A DNA stretch of 64,000 bases, taken from NCBI RefSeq assembly GCF_038003525.1, contig NZ_JBBOPI010000001.1, positions 2,471,001-2,535,000 on the forward strand, written 5' to 3'. The DNA is from Solibacillus sp. FSL H8-0538 (GTDB lineage Bacteria > Bacillota > Bacilli > Bacillales_A > Planococcaceae). A program made the translations under genes and the position numbers. The notes beneath the pieces are model-generated. The model ran no database searches, had not been told where the DNA came from, and saw only the letters and a list, made by a program, of their open reading frames with translations. Below are positions 11,471-19,723 of this stretch, in pieces; position 1 is the first letter of the stretch, and every line of letters begins with the position of its first letter.

Positions 11471-12478
11471 CTATTCATTTTGTGATGGCAATTCATAGCC
11501 AAAATGCGAATAACATAAATCTGTTGCAACTCGACCTCTTGGCGTACGTTGAATAAAACCAATTTGCATTAAGTAAGGCTCGTACACATCTTCAATCGTA
11601 ATGCGTTCTTCACCGATAGAAGCCGCTAGTGCATCTAAACCGACTGGACCGCCACCGAAACGTTCAATCATTGCTTGTATCAGCTTATGGTCAATATGGT
11701 CAAGCCCGCGTGGATCCACTTGCAGCAGCCCAAGTGCCTGCTCCGCTAAGCCGAGCGTCACAGAACCGTCGCCAAGCACCTGTGCATAATCACGCACACG
11801 CTTCAGTAAACGGTTTGCAATACGCGGTGTCCCACGAGAACGGCGGGCAAGCTCATACGCCGCCTGCGCGTTGATTTCCACCTCAAATAACTGCCCTGTA
11901 CGCATTACAATATTAGCTAAAGCCTCTTCATCATAATATTCTAAGCGTGCTAACACACCAAAGCGGTCACGTAGCGGAGCAGAAAGCGCACCTGCACGCG
12001 TAGTGGCACCGACTAACGTAAAGGGGGGCAAGTCCAAACGAATCGAACGTGCTTCTGGACCTTTTCCGACAACAATGTCTAAACAGAAATCTTCCATTGC
12101 TGCGTACAATACTTCTTCAATGGCACGCGGTAGACGATGAATTTCATCAATAAATAATACATCACCCGGCTCAAGTGAACTAAGAATCGCTGCTAAATCT
12201 CCAGGACGTTCAATTGCAGGGCCGCTCGTCATTTTGACGTTGACGCCCATTTCATTGGCGATGACAACAGCTAACGTTGTTTTTCCTAATCCAGGTGGTC
12301 CATAAAGAAGTACATGGTCAAGACTTTCCTGACGAAGTTTTGCGGCTTCAATAAAAATTTTCAAGTTTTCCTTTACCTGATGCTGTCCAATATATTGCGA
12401 AAGACGTTGCGGACGAAGGGAAAGCTCCAACTGCTCATCTAATTGATCAGCCTCACTTGAAAGTACGCGGTCTGCCAT
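11471..12478 (-). CDS. ruvB: Holliday junction branch-migration ATPase RuvB
   Basis: The 335-residue AAA+ motor of the RuvAB complex migrates Holliday junctions. Walker [12 protein letters not shown] is near residues 61-71 and Walker B FIDEIHRL near 109-116. The sensor region is [19 protein letters not shown], and the C-terminal winged helix includes the [10 protein letters not shown] signature. Length is typical. It is 18 bp downstream of ruvA and probably translated from the same message. Confidence 0.98.
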   Translation of the reverse strand: MADRVLSSEADQLDEQLELSLRPQRLSQYIGQHQVKENLKIFIEAAKLRQESLDHVLLYGPPGLGKTTLAVVIANEMGVNVKMTSGPAIERPGDLAAILSSLEPGDVLFIDEIHRLPRAIEEVLYAAMEDFCLDIVVGKGPEARSIRLDLPPFTLVGATTRAGALSAPLRDRFGVLARLEYYDEEALANIVMRTGQLFEVEINAQAAYELARRSRGTPRIANRLLKRVRDYAQVLGDGSVTLGLAEQALGLLQVDPRGLDHIDHKLIQAMIERFGGGPVGLDALAASIGEERITIEDVYEPYLMQIGFIQRTPRGRVATDLCYSHFGYELPSQNE

Positions 12479-12496
12479 TTTGTATTACTCCCTTCT

Positions 12497-13117
12497 TTAC
12501 TTCATTTTCAGTAATAGCTTTAAAGCGTGTTTCATATACGCATCTGTTGTTGTAAGGGTGTCGTCCTCATCTAGTTGCCCTTTAATTTTCACTAATTCTC
12601 TTTCTGAGTAGCCAAGTGCTGTCAGAGCAAGCATTGCTTCTTCAAGCTCATGCTTGTTCGGGTTTACACCAAATAGTGGTAGCTCTTCTTCCGTACTCGG
12701 TAATAAGACGGCATCAAGTAGCGTTCCTAGCTTGCCTTTTAAATCGAGGATCATTTGGCGCGCTGTTTTCTTCCCAACACCTGGGAACTTCACTAAAAAC
12801 GTCTCGTCTTCCATTTCGATTGCAGTAATGACCTGGGACGGATTACCACTTGCTAGTATTGCTAGTGCACCTTTAGGACCGATGCCAGATACTTGAATTA
12901 ACTTGCGGAAAAGCTCGCGCTGTTCTAAATTCATAAAACCAAACAATTGCTGTGCATCCTCACGCACATGCATATAAACAAAAATTTGCTGCTCGTTATT
13001 ACTAGCACGAAACGCAAATGGATTTGGCGTATATAGCTGCCACCCAATTCCCTGCTGCTCTAAAACGATATATTCAGGCGTAATACGCGTTACTTGTCCT
13101 TTTAAATAATCATACAT
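12497..13117 (-). CDS. ruvA: Holliday junction DNA-binding subunit RuvA
   Basis: This 206-residue protein recognises Holliday junctions and loads RuvB. Domain I (OB fold) starts MYDYLKGQVTRITPEYIVLE. Domain II has the helix-hairpin-helix motifs (VSGIGPKGALAIL and FPGVGKKTARQMILDLKGKL). A C-terminal domain III contacts RuvB. A longer frame opens at 13132, but the ATG at 13117 has GGGGGA just upstream and gives the normal family start. The bofC gene found upstream of ruvA in B. subtilis is absent. Confidence 0.96.
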   Translation of the reverse strand: MYDYLKGQVTRITPEYIVLEQQGIGWQLYTPNPFAFRASNNEQQIFVYMHVREDAQQLFGFMNLEQRELFRKLIQVSGIGPKGALAILASGNPSQVITAIEMEDETFLVKFPGVGKKTARQMILDLKGKLGTLLDAVLLPSTEEELPLFGVNPNKHELEEAMLALTALGYSERELVKIKGQLDEDDTLTTTDAYMKHALKLLLKMK

Positions 13118-13193
13118 AAAAATCCCCCACATTCACCGCTTTTGATTATAGCATACTGTTTACCTAAATCCCCGAACAACGCTGATTTTTGCC

Positions 13194-13281
13194 ATTAGAA
13201 AGACACATCTCGCCACAAAACAGGGCGAGATGAAGTACTTTATTATGTGATGAAGAAAAAATACTTTCTTAACCACTAAAA
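13194..13281 (+). repeat. Type 1 palindromic repeat, copy b
   Basis: ATTAGAAAGACAC is followed by hairpin A (ATCTCGCC with GGCGAGAT). The TATTATGTGATGAAG spacer and hairpin B right arm CTTTCTTAACCAC with an A-run come next. Hairpin A differs from copy e by an A-T to T-A swap that keeps the pair. It fills the gap between ruvA and the terminator of the upstream gene. Confidence 0.75.
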
Positions 13282-13309
13282 GAAAGACCGCCTCATACGA
13301 AGACGGTCA
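13278..13309 (-). terminator. Intrinsic terminator after the kinase-like gene
   Basis: GACCGTCT pairs with AGGCGGTC around a 7-nt loop (one G-T pair). It is followed on the minus strand by TTTCTTTTAG. It lies 35 bp after the gene stop and touches repeat copy b. Confidence 0.65.
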
Positions 13310-13343
13310 CATTTATTTTACCATAAATATAGGGCGTTTCCTA

Positions 13344-14189
13344 TCACACGGACACCGATTGGATGGCATACTGCAGCCTTGACCAATTTGCCAGTGCTTC
13401 TTTTGTGAACGGTAGTAAAAACTGACATAGTGGCTCACGCTGCTCCTCCTCTACCCTCAAAACGTATAACGCCTCTCGCATTACTTCATTTGGATACAAT
13501 AAATACGGAAGCTTTGGCTTTGTAATACTTAAGTACTCATGCTCATTCAGCAAACTTTTTAATTGATAGCCTACATTTGGCAAAGCACGCTGTAACCATA
13601 AAATCATTTCGTCCGATGCATGCCCTAATGCCGCCAAGTCAAAATCAATCAACTTCGGCACATCAGTCTGACTTAGTAATATATTATGATGCACAATATC
13701 TCCGTGTAATAGCGTTAGCTTTTCAGCTGGTGGTCGGAGCTTGCGAATTTCCTTTAATGACAATAACGCAATATTCACAATCATTTCATAATCTCTACCT
13801 AGAAGCGCAGTAAGCTTCGCTTCATGCTGGATAAACCGATTTAACCGCACTGTCCATTTCTCGATTAATGAATAGCTCGGAAGTAGCGGTTCTTTCTCCC
13901 AGTTAATTGGCTCATTTGTTTCATGTAATGCTTGTAAGCACAGAATTGCTTGCAATCGGTCGCCTCGGTCATCATAATTTGCACTTGTCGCTATGTGCCA
14001 AGGTTGAATGATTGTCTGCTTATCTTGGTTTGGTTGCAAGGGAATACTGTACGGAAAATCAATACTGGTAAGACGTTTATGAATCATGCGCACTTTTTCC
14101 GCAACATGTTGATGATTATAATATTTTACAAAATACGCACCCTTTTCACTGTCCCACTTCCAACAGTTCTCTTTAATTAACAGTGCCAT
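13344..14189 (-). CDS. Kinase-like (APH/CotS-YsxE family) protein next to safA
   Basis: The 281-residue protein has a phosphotransferase/protein-kinase-like C-lobe with LLHGDIVHHNILL near residue 190 (catalytic HGD...N) and LIDFDLAALGHASDE (metal-binding D). Such proteins phosphorylate small molecules or, as CotS, YutH and YsxE, sit in the spore coat. I start at the ATG at 14189, which overlaps the last 13 bp of safA. A longer frame exists upstream but is only the antisense-like reading of safA repeats. No Shine-Dalgarno is visible, so translational coupling to safA is likely. A coat-associated role is inference from location. Confidence 0.72.
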   Translation of the reverse strand: MALLIKENCWKWDSEKGAYFVKYYNHQHVAEKVRMIHKRLTSIDFPYSIPLQPNQDKQTIIQPWHIATSANYDDRGDRLQAILCLQALHETNEPINWEKEPLLPSYSLIEKWTVRLNRFIQHEAKLTALLGRDYEMIVNIALLSLKEIRKLRPPAEKLTLLHGDIVHHNILLSQTDVPKLIDFDLAALGHASDEMILWLQRALPNVGYQLKSLLNEHEYLSITKPKLPYLLYPNEVMREALYVLRVEEEQREPLCQFLLPFTKEALANWSRLQYAIQSVSV

Positions 14190-15034
14190 TGCTGTGAGTG
14201 TGGAGGCATCATGTGCGGAGGCATTGGCATCATGTGCATAGGATACGGGCTCATTTGAGGCATTTGGTGGCAAGGATTTGTCGCGTGTTCAATTTGGCGG
14301 ATTTCATTATAATAATTTTGCACTTGTTGTTCTTTGTCAGAGCATTTTTGGCAACCTGTAGACTCTTCTCGCTGAAGTGGTGCTACATACTGCGGCTGCT
14401 CGTCTGTCCGTATCCCGTGACAGCAGGAGCAAAAATGCATCGGCATCGGCATCGGCATTGGCATTGGCATTGGCTGCGGATAAAACTGTGGATGCATGGC
14501 TGGTTGCTGAATATATATATGCGGCATTTCAAATTGCGGCTGCATTTGGGGCATCATTTGCGGTTGTGGTTGTGGTTGCACTGGCATTGGAGGTGGCATC
14601 ATCGGCTGTGCTGGTGCCTGCATGATAGACTGCTCAATGGTTGGCGCGAAATTAACATGCGTTTGCTGCCATTGTGGCATTTGTTGTGGCATTGGCATGG
14701 GTTGTGGCATTGGCATGGGTTGTGGCATTGGCATTGGCTGTGGCATTGGTGGCATCTGTGGCTGAAAATAAATATCCCCTTGCCAAGTAGGCATTTCTGG
14801 AGTGAAACTCGGTTTCATCTCCTCCTTTACAACATGTGGAGTTTTTGGAGCTTCCTTCACTTTCTCCTTTTTAGCAGCCGCTGCCGCCTCAGGTAAAAAA
14901 ATTTCCATGCCGGGTACAATATAATCCGGGTTTGCTAAATGATTGTTTAAACGTTTTAATTCATCAAAGCCAATGGAATACTGCTTGGCAATCTTCCATA
15001 ATGTATCGCCCTTTTGTACAATATGAATACGCAC
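14177..15034 (-). CDS. safA: Spore coat morphogenetic LysM protein SafA
   Basis: The 285-residue protein opens with a LysM domain, residues 2-49 (IHIVQKGDTLWKIAKQYSIG...NPDYIVPGMEIFLP), very like B. subtilis SafA. SafA is the inner-coat hub recruited by SpoVID. The middle and C-terminal parts are low complexity, rich in Met, Pro and Gln, with about four PMPMPQ units near residues 95-120 and a PMPMPM run near 190-200. Cysteine clusters FCSCCHG and GCQKCSD follow. It uses GTG behind AAAAGGGGGAAG. CATATGATA just upstream (15057-15065) fits a sigma-E/K -10 element, but no good -35 is seen. Confidence 0.88.
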   Translation of the reverse strand: MRIHIVQKGDTLWKIAKQYSIGFDELKRLNNHLANPDYIVPGMEIFLPEAAAAAKKEKVKEAPKTPHVVKEEMKPSFTPEMPTWQGDIYFQPQMPPMPQPMPMPQPMPMPQPMPMPQQMPQWQQTHVNFAPTIEQSIMQAPAQPMMPPPMPVQPQPQPQMMPQMQPQFEMPHIYIQQPAMHPQFYPQPMPMPMPMPMPMHFCSCCHGIRTDEQPQYVAPLQREESTGCQKCSDKEQQVQNYYNEIRQIEHATNPCHQMPQMSPYPMHMMPMPPHMMPPHSQQWHC

Positions 15035-15176
15035 GAACTTCCCCCTTTTCTCGCTTTATCATATGTAGGAAAAACGAAACGGACACAAAACTTTTCGCCG
15101 ATTCATTTCACCCTATGTGATACACTATGTTTACAGAAGTTGTCTATATACACGGAAATCTACATGAGGTGATCAA

Positions 15177-15707
15177 ATGAAGAAAATGTTAGGGGAAGAA
15201 CGTCGATACGAGCTGCTCACATTATTAAAAAATGCTGGTCGCCCTGTTACTGGAACAGATTTGGCTAAGCATACTAATGTATCGCGTCAGGTGATTGTTA
15301 ATGATATGAATTTATTAAAAGCACGCAATGAGCCGATTATCGCAACAAGCCAGGGCTATTTATATATGAAGCTAGAAGATACAAAACAGATGTTTGAAAG
15401 AAAAATTGTTTGTATGCATACAGCTGAACAAGCAAAAGAAGAGATGTATATGGTTGTTGATTGTGGTGTTACGTTAAAAAATGTCATCGTTGAGCATCCG
15501 GTTTATGGAGAAATTACCGCGTCCATTATGGTCTCGAACCGATTAGAGGTAGAAAACTTCATCCAACGTGTAGAGGAAACGAACGCAAGCTTCCTATCTG
15601 TACTCACACAGGGTACTCATTTACACGTCATTTCTGCACCTTCAGAGCAACTGTTGGATCGTGCCGAGAGATTACTACGTGAAAAAGGTTTTTTAATTGA
15701 AGGGTAA
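15177..15707 (+). CDS. nadR: Niacin-responsive transcription repressor NadR/NiaR (YrxA)
   Basis: This 176-residue regulator has an N-terminal winged helix (RYELLTLLKNAGRPVTGTDL, then VSRQVIVNDMNLLKAR, residues 9-49). The C-terminal 3H ligand domain has its conserved histidines (CMHTAEQ, VIVEHPVYGEI and GTHLHVISAP). It represses NAD synthesis and niacin transport genes when niacin is present. GAGGTGATCAA precedes the ATG. In B. subtilis the divergent neighbours are nifS-nadBCA; here they are replaced by safA on one side and opp on the other, so its targets must lie elsewhere. Confidence 0.92.
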   Translation: MKKMLGEERRYELLTLLKNAGRPVTGTDLAKHTNVSRQVIVNDMNLLKARNEPIIATSQGYLYMKLEDTKQMFERKIVCMHTAEQAKEEMYMVVDCGVTLKNVIVEHPVYGEITASIMVSNRLEVENFIQRVEETNASFLSVLTQGTHLHVISAPSEQLLDRAERLLREKGFLIEG

Positions 15708-15713
15708 AGTAAA

Positions 15714-15746
15714 AAGGGGATATTCGAAAAATTCGAACATCCCCCT
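15714..15746. terminator. Bidirectional terminator between nadR and oppF
   Basis: GGGGAT and ATCCCC flank TTCGA/TTCGAA inner pairs, giving a near-perfect hairpin with A-run on one side and TTAATTATT on the other. It lies between convergent nadR and oppF stops. Confidence 0.75.
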
Positions 15747-15786
15747 TAATTATTGACATGGTCGAACCAATGACCTTGTCGATTTT

Positions 15787-16692
15787 TTATTTCCAACGAG
15801 CGATTTGACTTTGCGAACCGAATACAAAATGATTCGGCGAAACTTCATAAGAGATACACTCTTCTGTTGTCTCTTCATGATTATATGGAATACGCTGACG
15901 TTGACGCTCTGACATAGGATCAGGCAATGGCACCGCAGATAATAATGATTTCGTATATGGGTGTACAGGTTTATTGTAAATCTCATCAGCTGGGCCAAGC
16001 TCCACAATTCGTCCACGGTGCATGACAGCTATGCGGTCACTAATATATTTGACCATCGATAAATCATGCGCAATAAATAAGTATGTTAAATTACGTTCTT
16101 TTTGTAACTCCTTTAATAAATTGACGACTTGCGCTTGAATCGATACATCTAGTGCAGAAATGGGTTCGTCCGCAATAATGAAGCTTGGATTTAAACTTAA
16201 TGCACGTGCAATCCCAATACGTTGGCGCTGACCGCCTGAAAATTCATGTGCATAACGAGTTGCATGCTCCCGATTTAATCCAACTGCCTCTAACAGCTCC
16301 CCTATTTTTTTTTTACGCTCCGCTTTGTTTTTATAGAGACCGTGAATTTTAAACGATTCACCAATAACTTCACCCGCTGTCATACGCGGGTTCAATGATG
16401 CATATGGATCTTGGAAAATCATTTGCATTTCTCGGTTAAACTGCTTCAATTCTTGTTTCGATTTTGACGCGTGAATATTTTGCCCTTTAAACAAAATTTC
16501 ACCTTCTGTAATATCATATAACCTTATAATGGATCGACCTGTTGTTGACTTACCGCATCCGGATTCTCCGACAAGTCCTAGCGTTTCTCCTTCATAAACA
16601 TCAAAGCTAATGCCATCTACAGCTTTAGTCGGTTGTTTAGTGGAGCCAAAATATTGTTTTAAACCTTTTACTTCTAAAATTTTATTAACCAT
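15787..16692 (-). CDS. oppF: Oligopeptide ABC transporter ATP-binding protein OppF
   Basis: The 301-residue ATPase energises peptide import together with OppD. Walker [18 protein letters not shown] is near residue 40, ABC signature [17 protein letters not shown] near 155 and Walker [13 protein letters not shown] near 178. The C-terminal oligopeptide-type tail is without the CxxxxRC cluster, as I recall for Bacillus OppF. Its start overlaps the oppD stop by 8 bp. It is the last gene of the operon. Confidence 0.94.
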   Translation of the reverse strand: MVNKILEVKGLKQYFGSTKQPTKAVDGISFDVYEGETLGLVGESGCGKSTTGRSIIRLYDITEGEILFKGQNIHASKSKQELKQFNREMQMIFQDPYASLNPRMTAGEVIGESFKIHGLYKNKAERKKKIGELLEAVGLNREHATRYAHEFSGGQRQRIGIARALSLNPSFIIADEPISALDVSIQAQVVNLLKELQKERNLTYLFIAHDLSMVKYISDRIAVMHRGRIVELGPADEIYNKPVHPYTKSLLSAVPLPDPMSERQRQRIPYNHEETTEECISYEVSPNHFVFGSQSQIARWK

Positions 16693-17737
16693 GCACGCCT
16701 ACCTCCTTTAAATAGCCATCAATGCGTTTTAATACCTCTTGCGGAATTGGAATTTGAGGCGCGTCCGGATGTAGTAACCATGTTTTCGCATAATGCGTTT
16801 CTGATACTTTAAACAAAGGAGGCTCTTGCTCGTAATCAATTGCTAAAGCAAATTCATTTCTTGGGGCAAACGCATCTCCTTTTGGCGGATCAATTAAGTT
16901 CGGTGGCGAGCCTGGGATTGTACGTAATAGCTCATTTGAATTATTATTTAAATCTGGCATTGATCCAAGCAGTCCCCATGTATAAGGATGACGTGGATTG
17001 TAAAAAATCTCGTTAACGGTACCATACTCCACAATTTGACCCGCATACATAACGGCAACACGGTCAGCTACATTTGCAACAACTCCTAGATCATGAGTAA
17101 TGAATATAATCGATGTATTACGCTTTTTTTGAATCTCTTTCATTAGTTCTAAAATTTGCGCTTGGATCGTTACATCTAACGCAGTCGTCGGTTCATCGGC
17201 TATTAACAATTTTGGATCTGCTGCAAGCGCAATGGCAATGACAACACGTTGACGCATCCCACCTGAAAATTCATGTGGATATTGCTTATACCGTTTTTCT
17301 GGGAACGGAATCCCTACTTGATCCAGTAACTCGATTGCACGCGCTTTAGCTTCTTCACGCGAAACTTTTTTATGTTTTAAAATGACTTCCGTAATTTGAC
17401 TTCCGACTTTCATGGTCGGGTTTAACGCCGTCATTGGATCTTGGAAGATCATCGCCATTTCATTCCCGCGAATTTTCATCATTTCTTTTTCTGTAAACGG
17501 AATAAGGTCACGTCCATTAAATATAATTTCACCTTCTGCATAAACGCCTGGCGGTTGTGGTATTAATTTGATTAACGCGTTACTTGTAACACTTTTTCCC
17601 GAGCCGGATTCACCAACAATCGCAAGCGTTTCTCCTTCGTAAACTTCGAAGTTTACACCACGAACAGCTTGAACAACCCCTGCATAGGTTTTAAAGTTTA
17701 TTCTTAAATTTTTTACCTCTAGTATTTTGCTCTTCAT
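16685..17737 (-). CDS. oppD: Oligopeptide ABC transporter ATP-binding protein OppD
   Basis: The 350-residue ATPase is the partner of OppF. It carries Walker [16 protein letters not shown] near residue 40, signature [17 protein letters not shown] near 155 and [18 protein letters not shown] near 180. The C-terminal extension [20 protein letters not shown] is typical of peptide transporters. Two adjacent ATGs and an upstream GTG could start it. The second ATG (17737) has AAGGTG at the best spacing, 6 bp. It follows oppC by 14 bp. Confidence 0.94.
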   Translation of the reverse strand: MKSKILEVKNLRINFKTYAGVVQAVRGVNFEVYEGETLAIVGESGSGKSVTSNALIKLIPQPPGVYAEGEIIFNGRDLIPFTEKEMMKIRGNEMAMIFQDPMTALNPTMKVGSQITEVILKHKKVSREEAKARAIELLDQVGIPFPEKRYKQYPHEFSGGMRQRVVIAIALAADPKLLIADEPTTALDVTIQAQILELMKEIQKKRNTSIIFITHDLGVVANVADRVAVMYAGQIVEYGTVNEIFYNPRHPYTWGLLGSMPDLNNNSNELLRTIPGSPPNLIDPPKGDAFAPRNEFALAIDYEQEPPLFKVSETHYAKTWLLHPDAPQIPIPQEVLKRIDGYLKEVGVHG

Positions 17738-17751
17738 CATGTACACCTTCT

Positions 17752-18687
17752 TTATTTACGTAGTTTTGGGTCTAATGCATCACGTAATCCATCACCTACA
17801 GCATTAAACGCGAAAATTGTTAATGAAATAAATACTGCTGGGAAAAATAAACGCCATGGGTAAGCAACAAGTGCTTTGTTCCCTTCAGCTGCCATTGTCC
17901 CCCAACTTGCCCTTGGTGCTGGTACACCGAGACCTAAATAACTTAAAAATGCTTCTGTAAAAATAGCAAGCGGAATCGTTAGCGTCATTGTTACTAAAAT
18001 CGCGCCCAGTGCATTCGGGATTAAATGGCGAATAATTAAATGGCTTGTATTTGCACCAAGTGTTCTCGCAGCAAGAACGTATTCTTGGTTTTTAATCGAT
18101 AATACTTCCCCGCGAACAATACGAGCCATGTTCACCCAACCTGTAATGCAAAGCGCAATAATCATCGGTACTAAGCCTGGCTCCATAACAACTACTAATA
18201 TAATTACTACAAGTAAATATGGAACCGCTGTTAATACATCCGCAAACCGCATCATAATGTTATCTACACGTTCACCAGCTAAACCTGAAATACTGCCCCA
18301 TAAAACGCCGATAATTAAATCAATAACCGCGGCTGTAATCCCGATAAATAGGGAAATTCGTGCCCCTGCCCACACACGAACGAACATATCGCGTCCTAAA
18401 TCATCGGTTCCAAACCAGTGGGCTGCAGAAGGTGCTGCATTATAAATACCTAATTGCTCTTTATAGCTATACTGTGACAACATTGGTACAAAAGTAGCCA
18501 TCAGTGTAATAATTACTAATAGGATAACCCCAATTATGGCTAATTTATTTTGCGAGAAGCGAAGAATAACTTCCTTCCAAAACGATACGGACTTTTTGCT
18601 AAGTTTATCATTTTCCTCATGGCGAGGCCCCACGACATTAAACATCTCTGGTGCAAATTTAGATAATTCTATTTTGTTCTGCGTCAT
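17752..18687 (-). CDS. oppC: Oligopeptide ABC transporter permease OppC
   Basis: The 311-residue inner permease has a long cytoplasmic N-terminus (about 40 residues), a first helix IIGVILLVIITLMATFV and four to five more helices. The ABC-permease EAA loop is near residues 205-235 (YVLAARTLGANTSHLIIRHL). The periplasm-facing AAPSAAHWFGTDDLGRDMF stretch is diagnostic of the OppC/DppC family. It overlaps oppB by one base, so the two are translationally coupled. Confidence 0.95.
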   Translation of the reverse strand: MTQNKIELSKFAPEMFNVVGPRHEENDKLSKKSVSFWKEVILRFSQNKLAIIGVILLVIITLMATFVPMLSQYSYKEQLGIYNAAPSAAHWFGTDDLGRDMFVRVWAGARISLFIGITAAVIDLIIGVLWGSISGLAGERVDNIMMRFADVLTAVPYLLVVIILVVVMEPGLVPMIIALCITGWVNMARIVRGEVLSIKNQEYVLAARTLGANTSHLIIRHLIPNALGAILVTMTLTIPLAIFTEAFLSYLGLGVPAPRASWGTMAAEGNKALVAYPWRLFFPAVFISLTIFAFNAVGDGLRDALDPKLRK

Positions 18688-19616
18688 TATTTTTTCGCCC
18701 CTTTCAGCTTAATGCGAGGATCAATGACACTGTATAAAATATCGACAATAAATACCGCTACTAATAGAATGATTGAGTAAAACACCGTCGTTCCCATGAT
18801 GACTGTGTAATCACGGTTCGTAATACTTGTGACGAAGTGTCTCCCTAAACCTGGGATCGCGAAAATTTGCTCAATAATGAAACTACCTGTCACAACTCCT
18901 GCTGTTAAAGGTCCTAAATATGTGACAACGGGCAATAGTGCATTACGTAAAGTATGTCGGTATACAGTTGTCCATTTGCCAATCCCTTTTGCACGGGCCA
19001 TTTTTACATACTCACTATGGTTTTGCTCCAGCATGCTTGAACGGGTCAGTTTCGCAATAAAGCCCATATGTGTAATCGCAATAGCGAATGCCGGTAAAAC
19101 ACTATATTTATATCCTTTCCATCCGCTAACTGGGAATATTTTATACTCGTGAGCTAAATAATATTGAAGCAGTCCGGCTAAAATGAACGATGGTACAGAA
19201 ATACCGAGTATTGCAATAACTGTTGCCGCATAGTCTGGTAATCGATTATGGTAAATCGCAGAAATTACACCAAGTAAAACACCAAGACCTATTGCCAACA
19301 ACATCGCCTGTATCCCTAATGTTAAGGAAATCGGGAAGCTTTCAGAAATGATGTCATTTGTCGAACGTCCCTTATATTTCATCGATTCACCGAAATCAAA
19401 CTTAGCCGTATCGATTAAATAATCCTTATATTGAATATACCAAGGATTATCCAAGCCATATTTAGCATTCAACTGTGCTTCAATTTGAGGCGGAAAATTA
19501 CGTTCACTAGCAAATGGGCTACCAGGTGCTAACTTCATTAAGAAAAATGTTGCTGTTACGATGATAAAGAGCGCTAAAAGTATATATCCAAGCCGCTTAA
19601 TAATATAGTTTAGCAA
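18687..19616 (-). CDS. oppB: Oligopeptide ABC transporter permease OppB
   Basis: The 309-residue permease has six predicted membrane helices. The first is YILLALFIIVTATFFLMKLA, followed by the OppB-type PGSPFASERN. The EAA loop YVKMARAKGIGKWTTVYRHT is near residue 205. It forms the membrane channel with OppC. A GGGGGG-containing site precedes the start. A hairpin terminator lies between it and oppA, so it is probably expressed less than the binding protein. Confidence 0.95.
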   Translation of the reverse strand: MLNYIIKRLGYILLALFIIVTATFFLMKLAPGSPFASERNFPPQIEAQLNAKYGLDNPWYIQYKDYLIDTAKFDFGESMKYKGRSTNDIISESFPISLTLGIQAMLLAIGLGVLLGVISAIYHNRLPDYAATVIAILGISVPSFILAGLLQYYLAHEYKIFPVSGWKGYKYSVLPAFAIAITHMGFIAKLTRSSMLEQNHSEYVKMARAKGIGKWTTVYRHTLRNALLPVVTYLGPLTAGVVTGSFIIEQIFAIPGLGRHFVTSITNRDYTVIMGTTVFYSIILLVAVFIVDILYSVIDPRIKLKGAKK

Positions 19617-19647
19617 TGGAACCCCCCCTTATATTTACTCGATTTAG

Positions 19648-19692
19648 GAAAAAAGGCTGCTTAGTCTCGATTACTCGATTCGTAAGCAGCCC
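19648..19692 (-). terminator. Intercistronic terminator between oppA and oppB
   Basis: GGCTGCTTA pairs with TAAGCAGCC around a 19-nt internally paired loop (CGAGTAATCG). It is followed by TTTTTTCC on the minus strand. Partial readthrough would give much OppA and less transporter, as is usual for binding-protein operons. Confidence 0.8.
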
Positions 19693-19723
19693 TGGTACAA
19701 TTACGCTCTAAAAACTAATGCTT

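Noticed and set aside
14198-14896. Plus-strand frame of 232 codons opposite safA, rich in His, Trp and Leu
   Set aside because: It is the complement of the Met-Pro-Gln repeats of safA. No ribosome-binding site or family resemblance.
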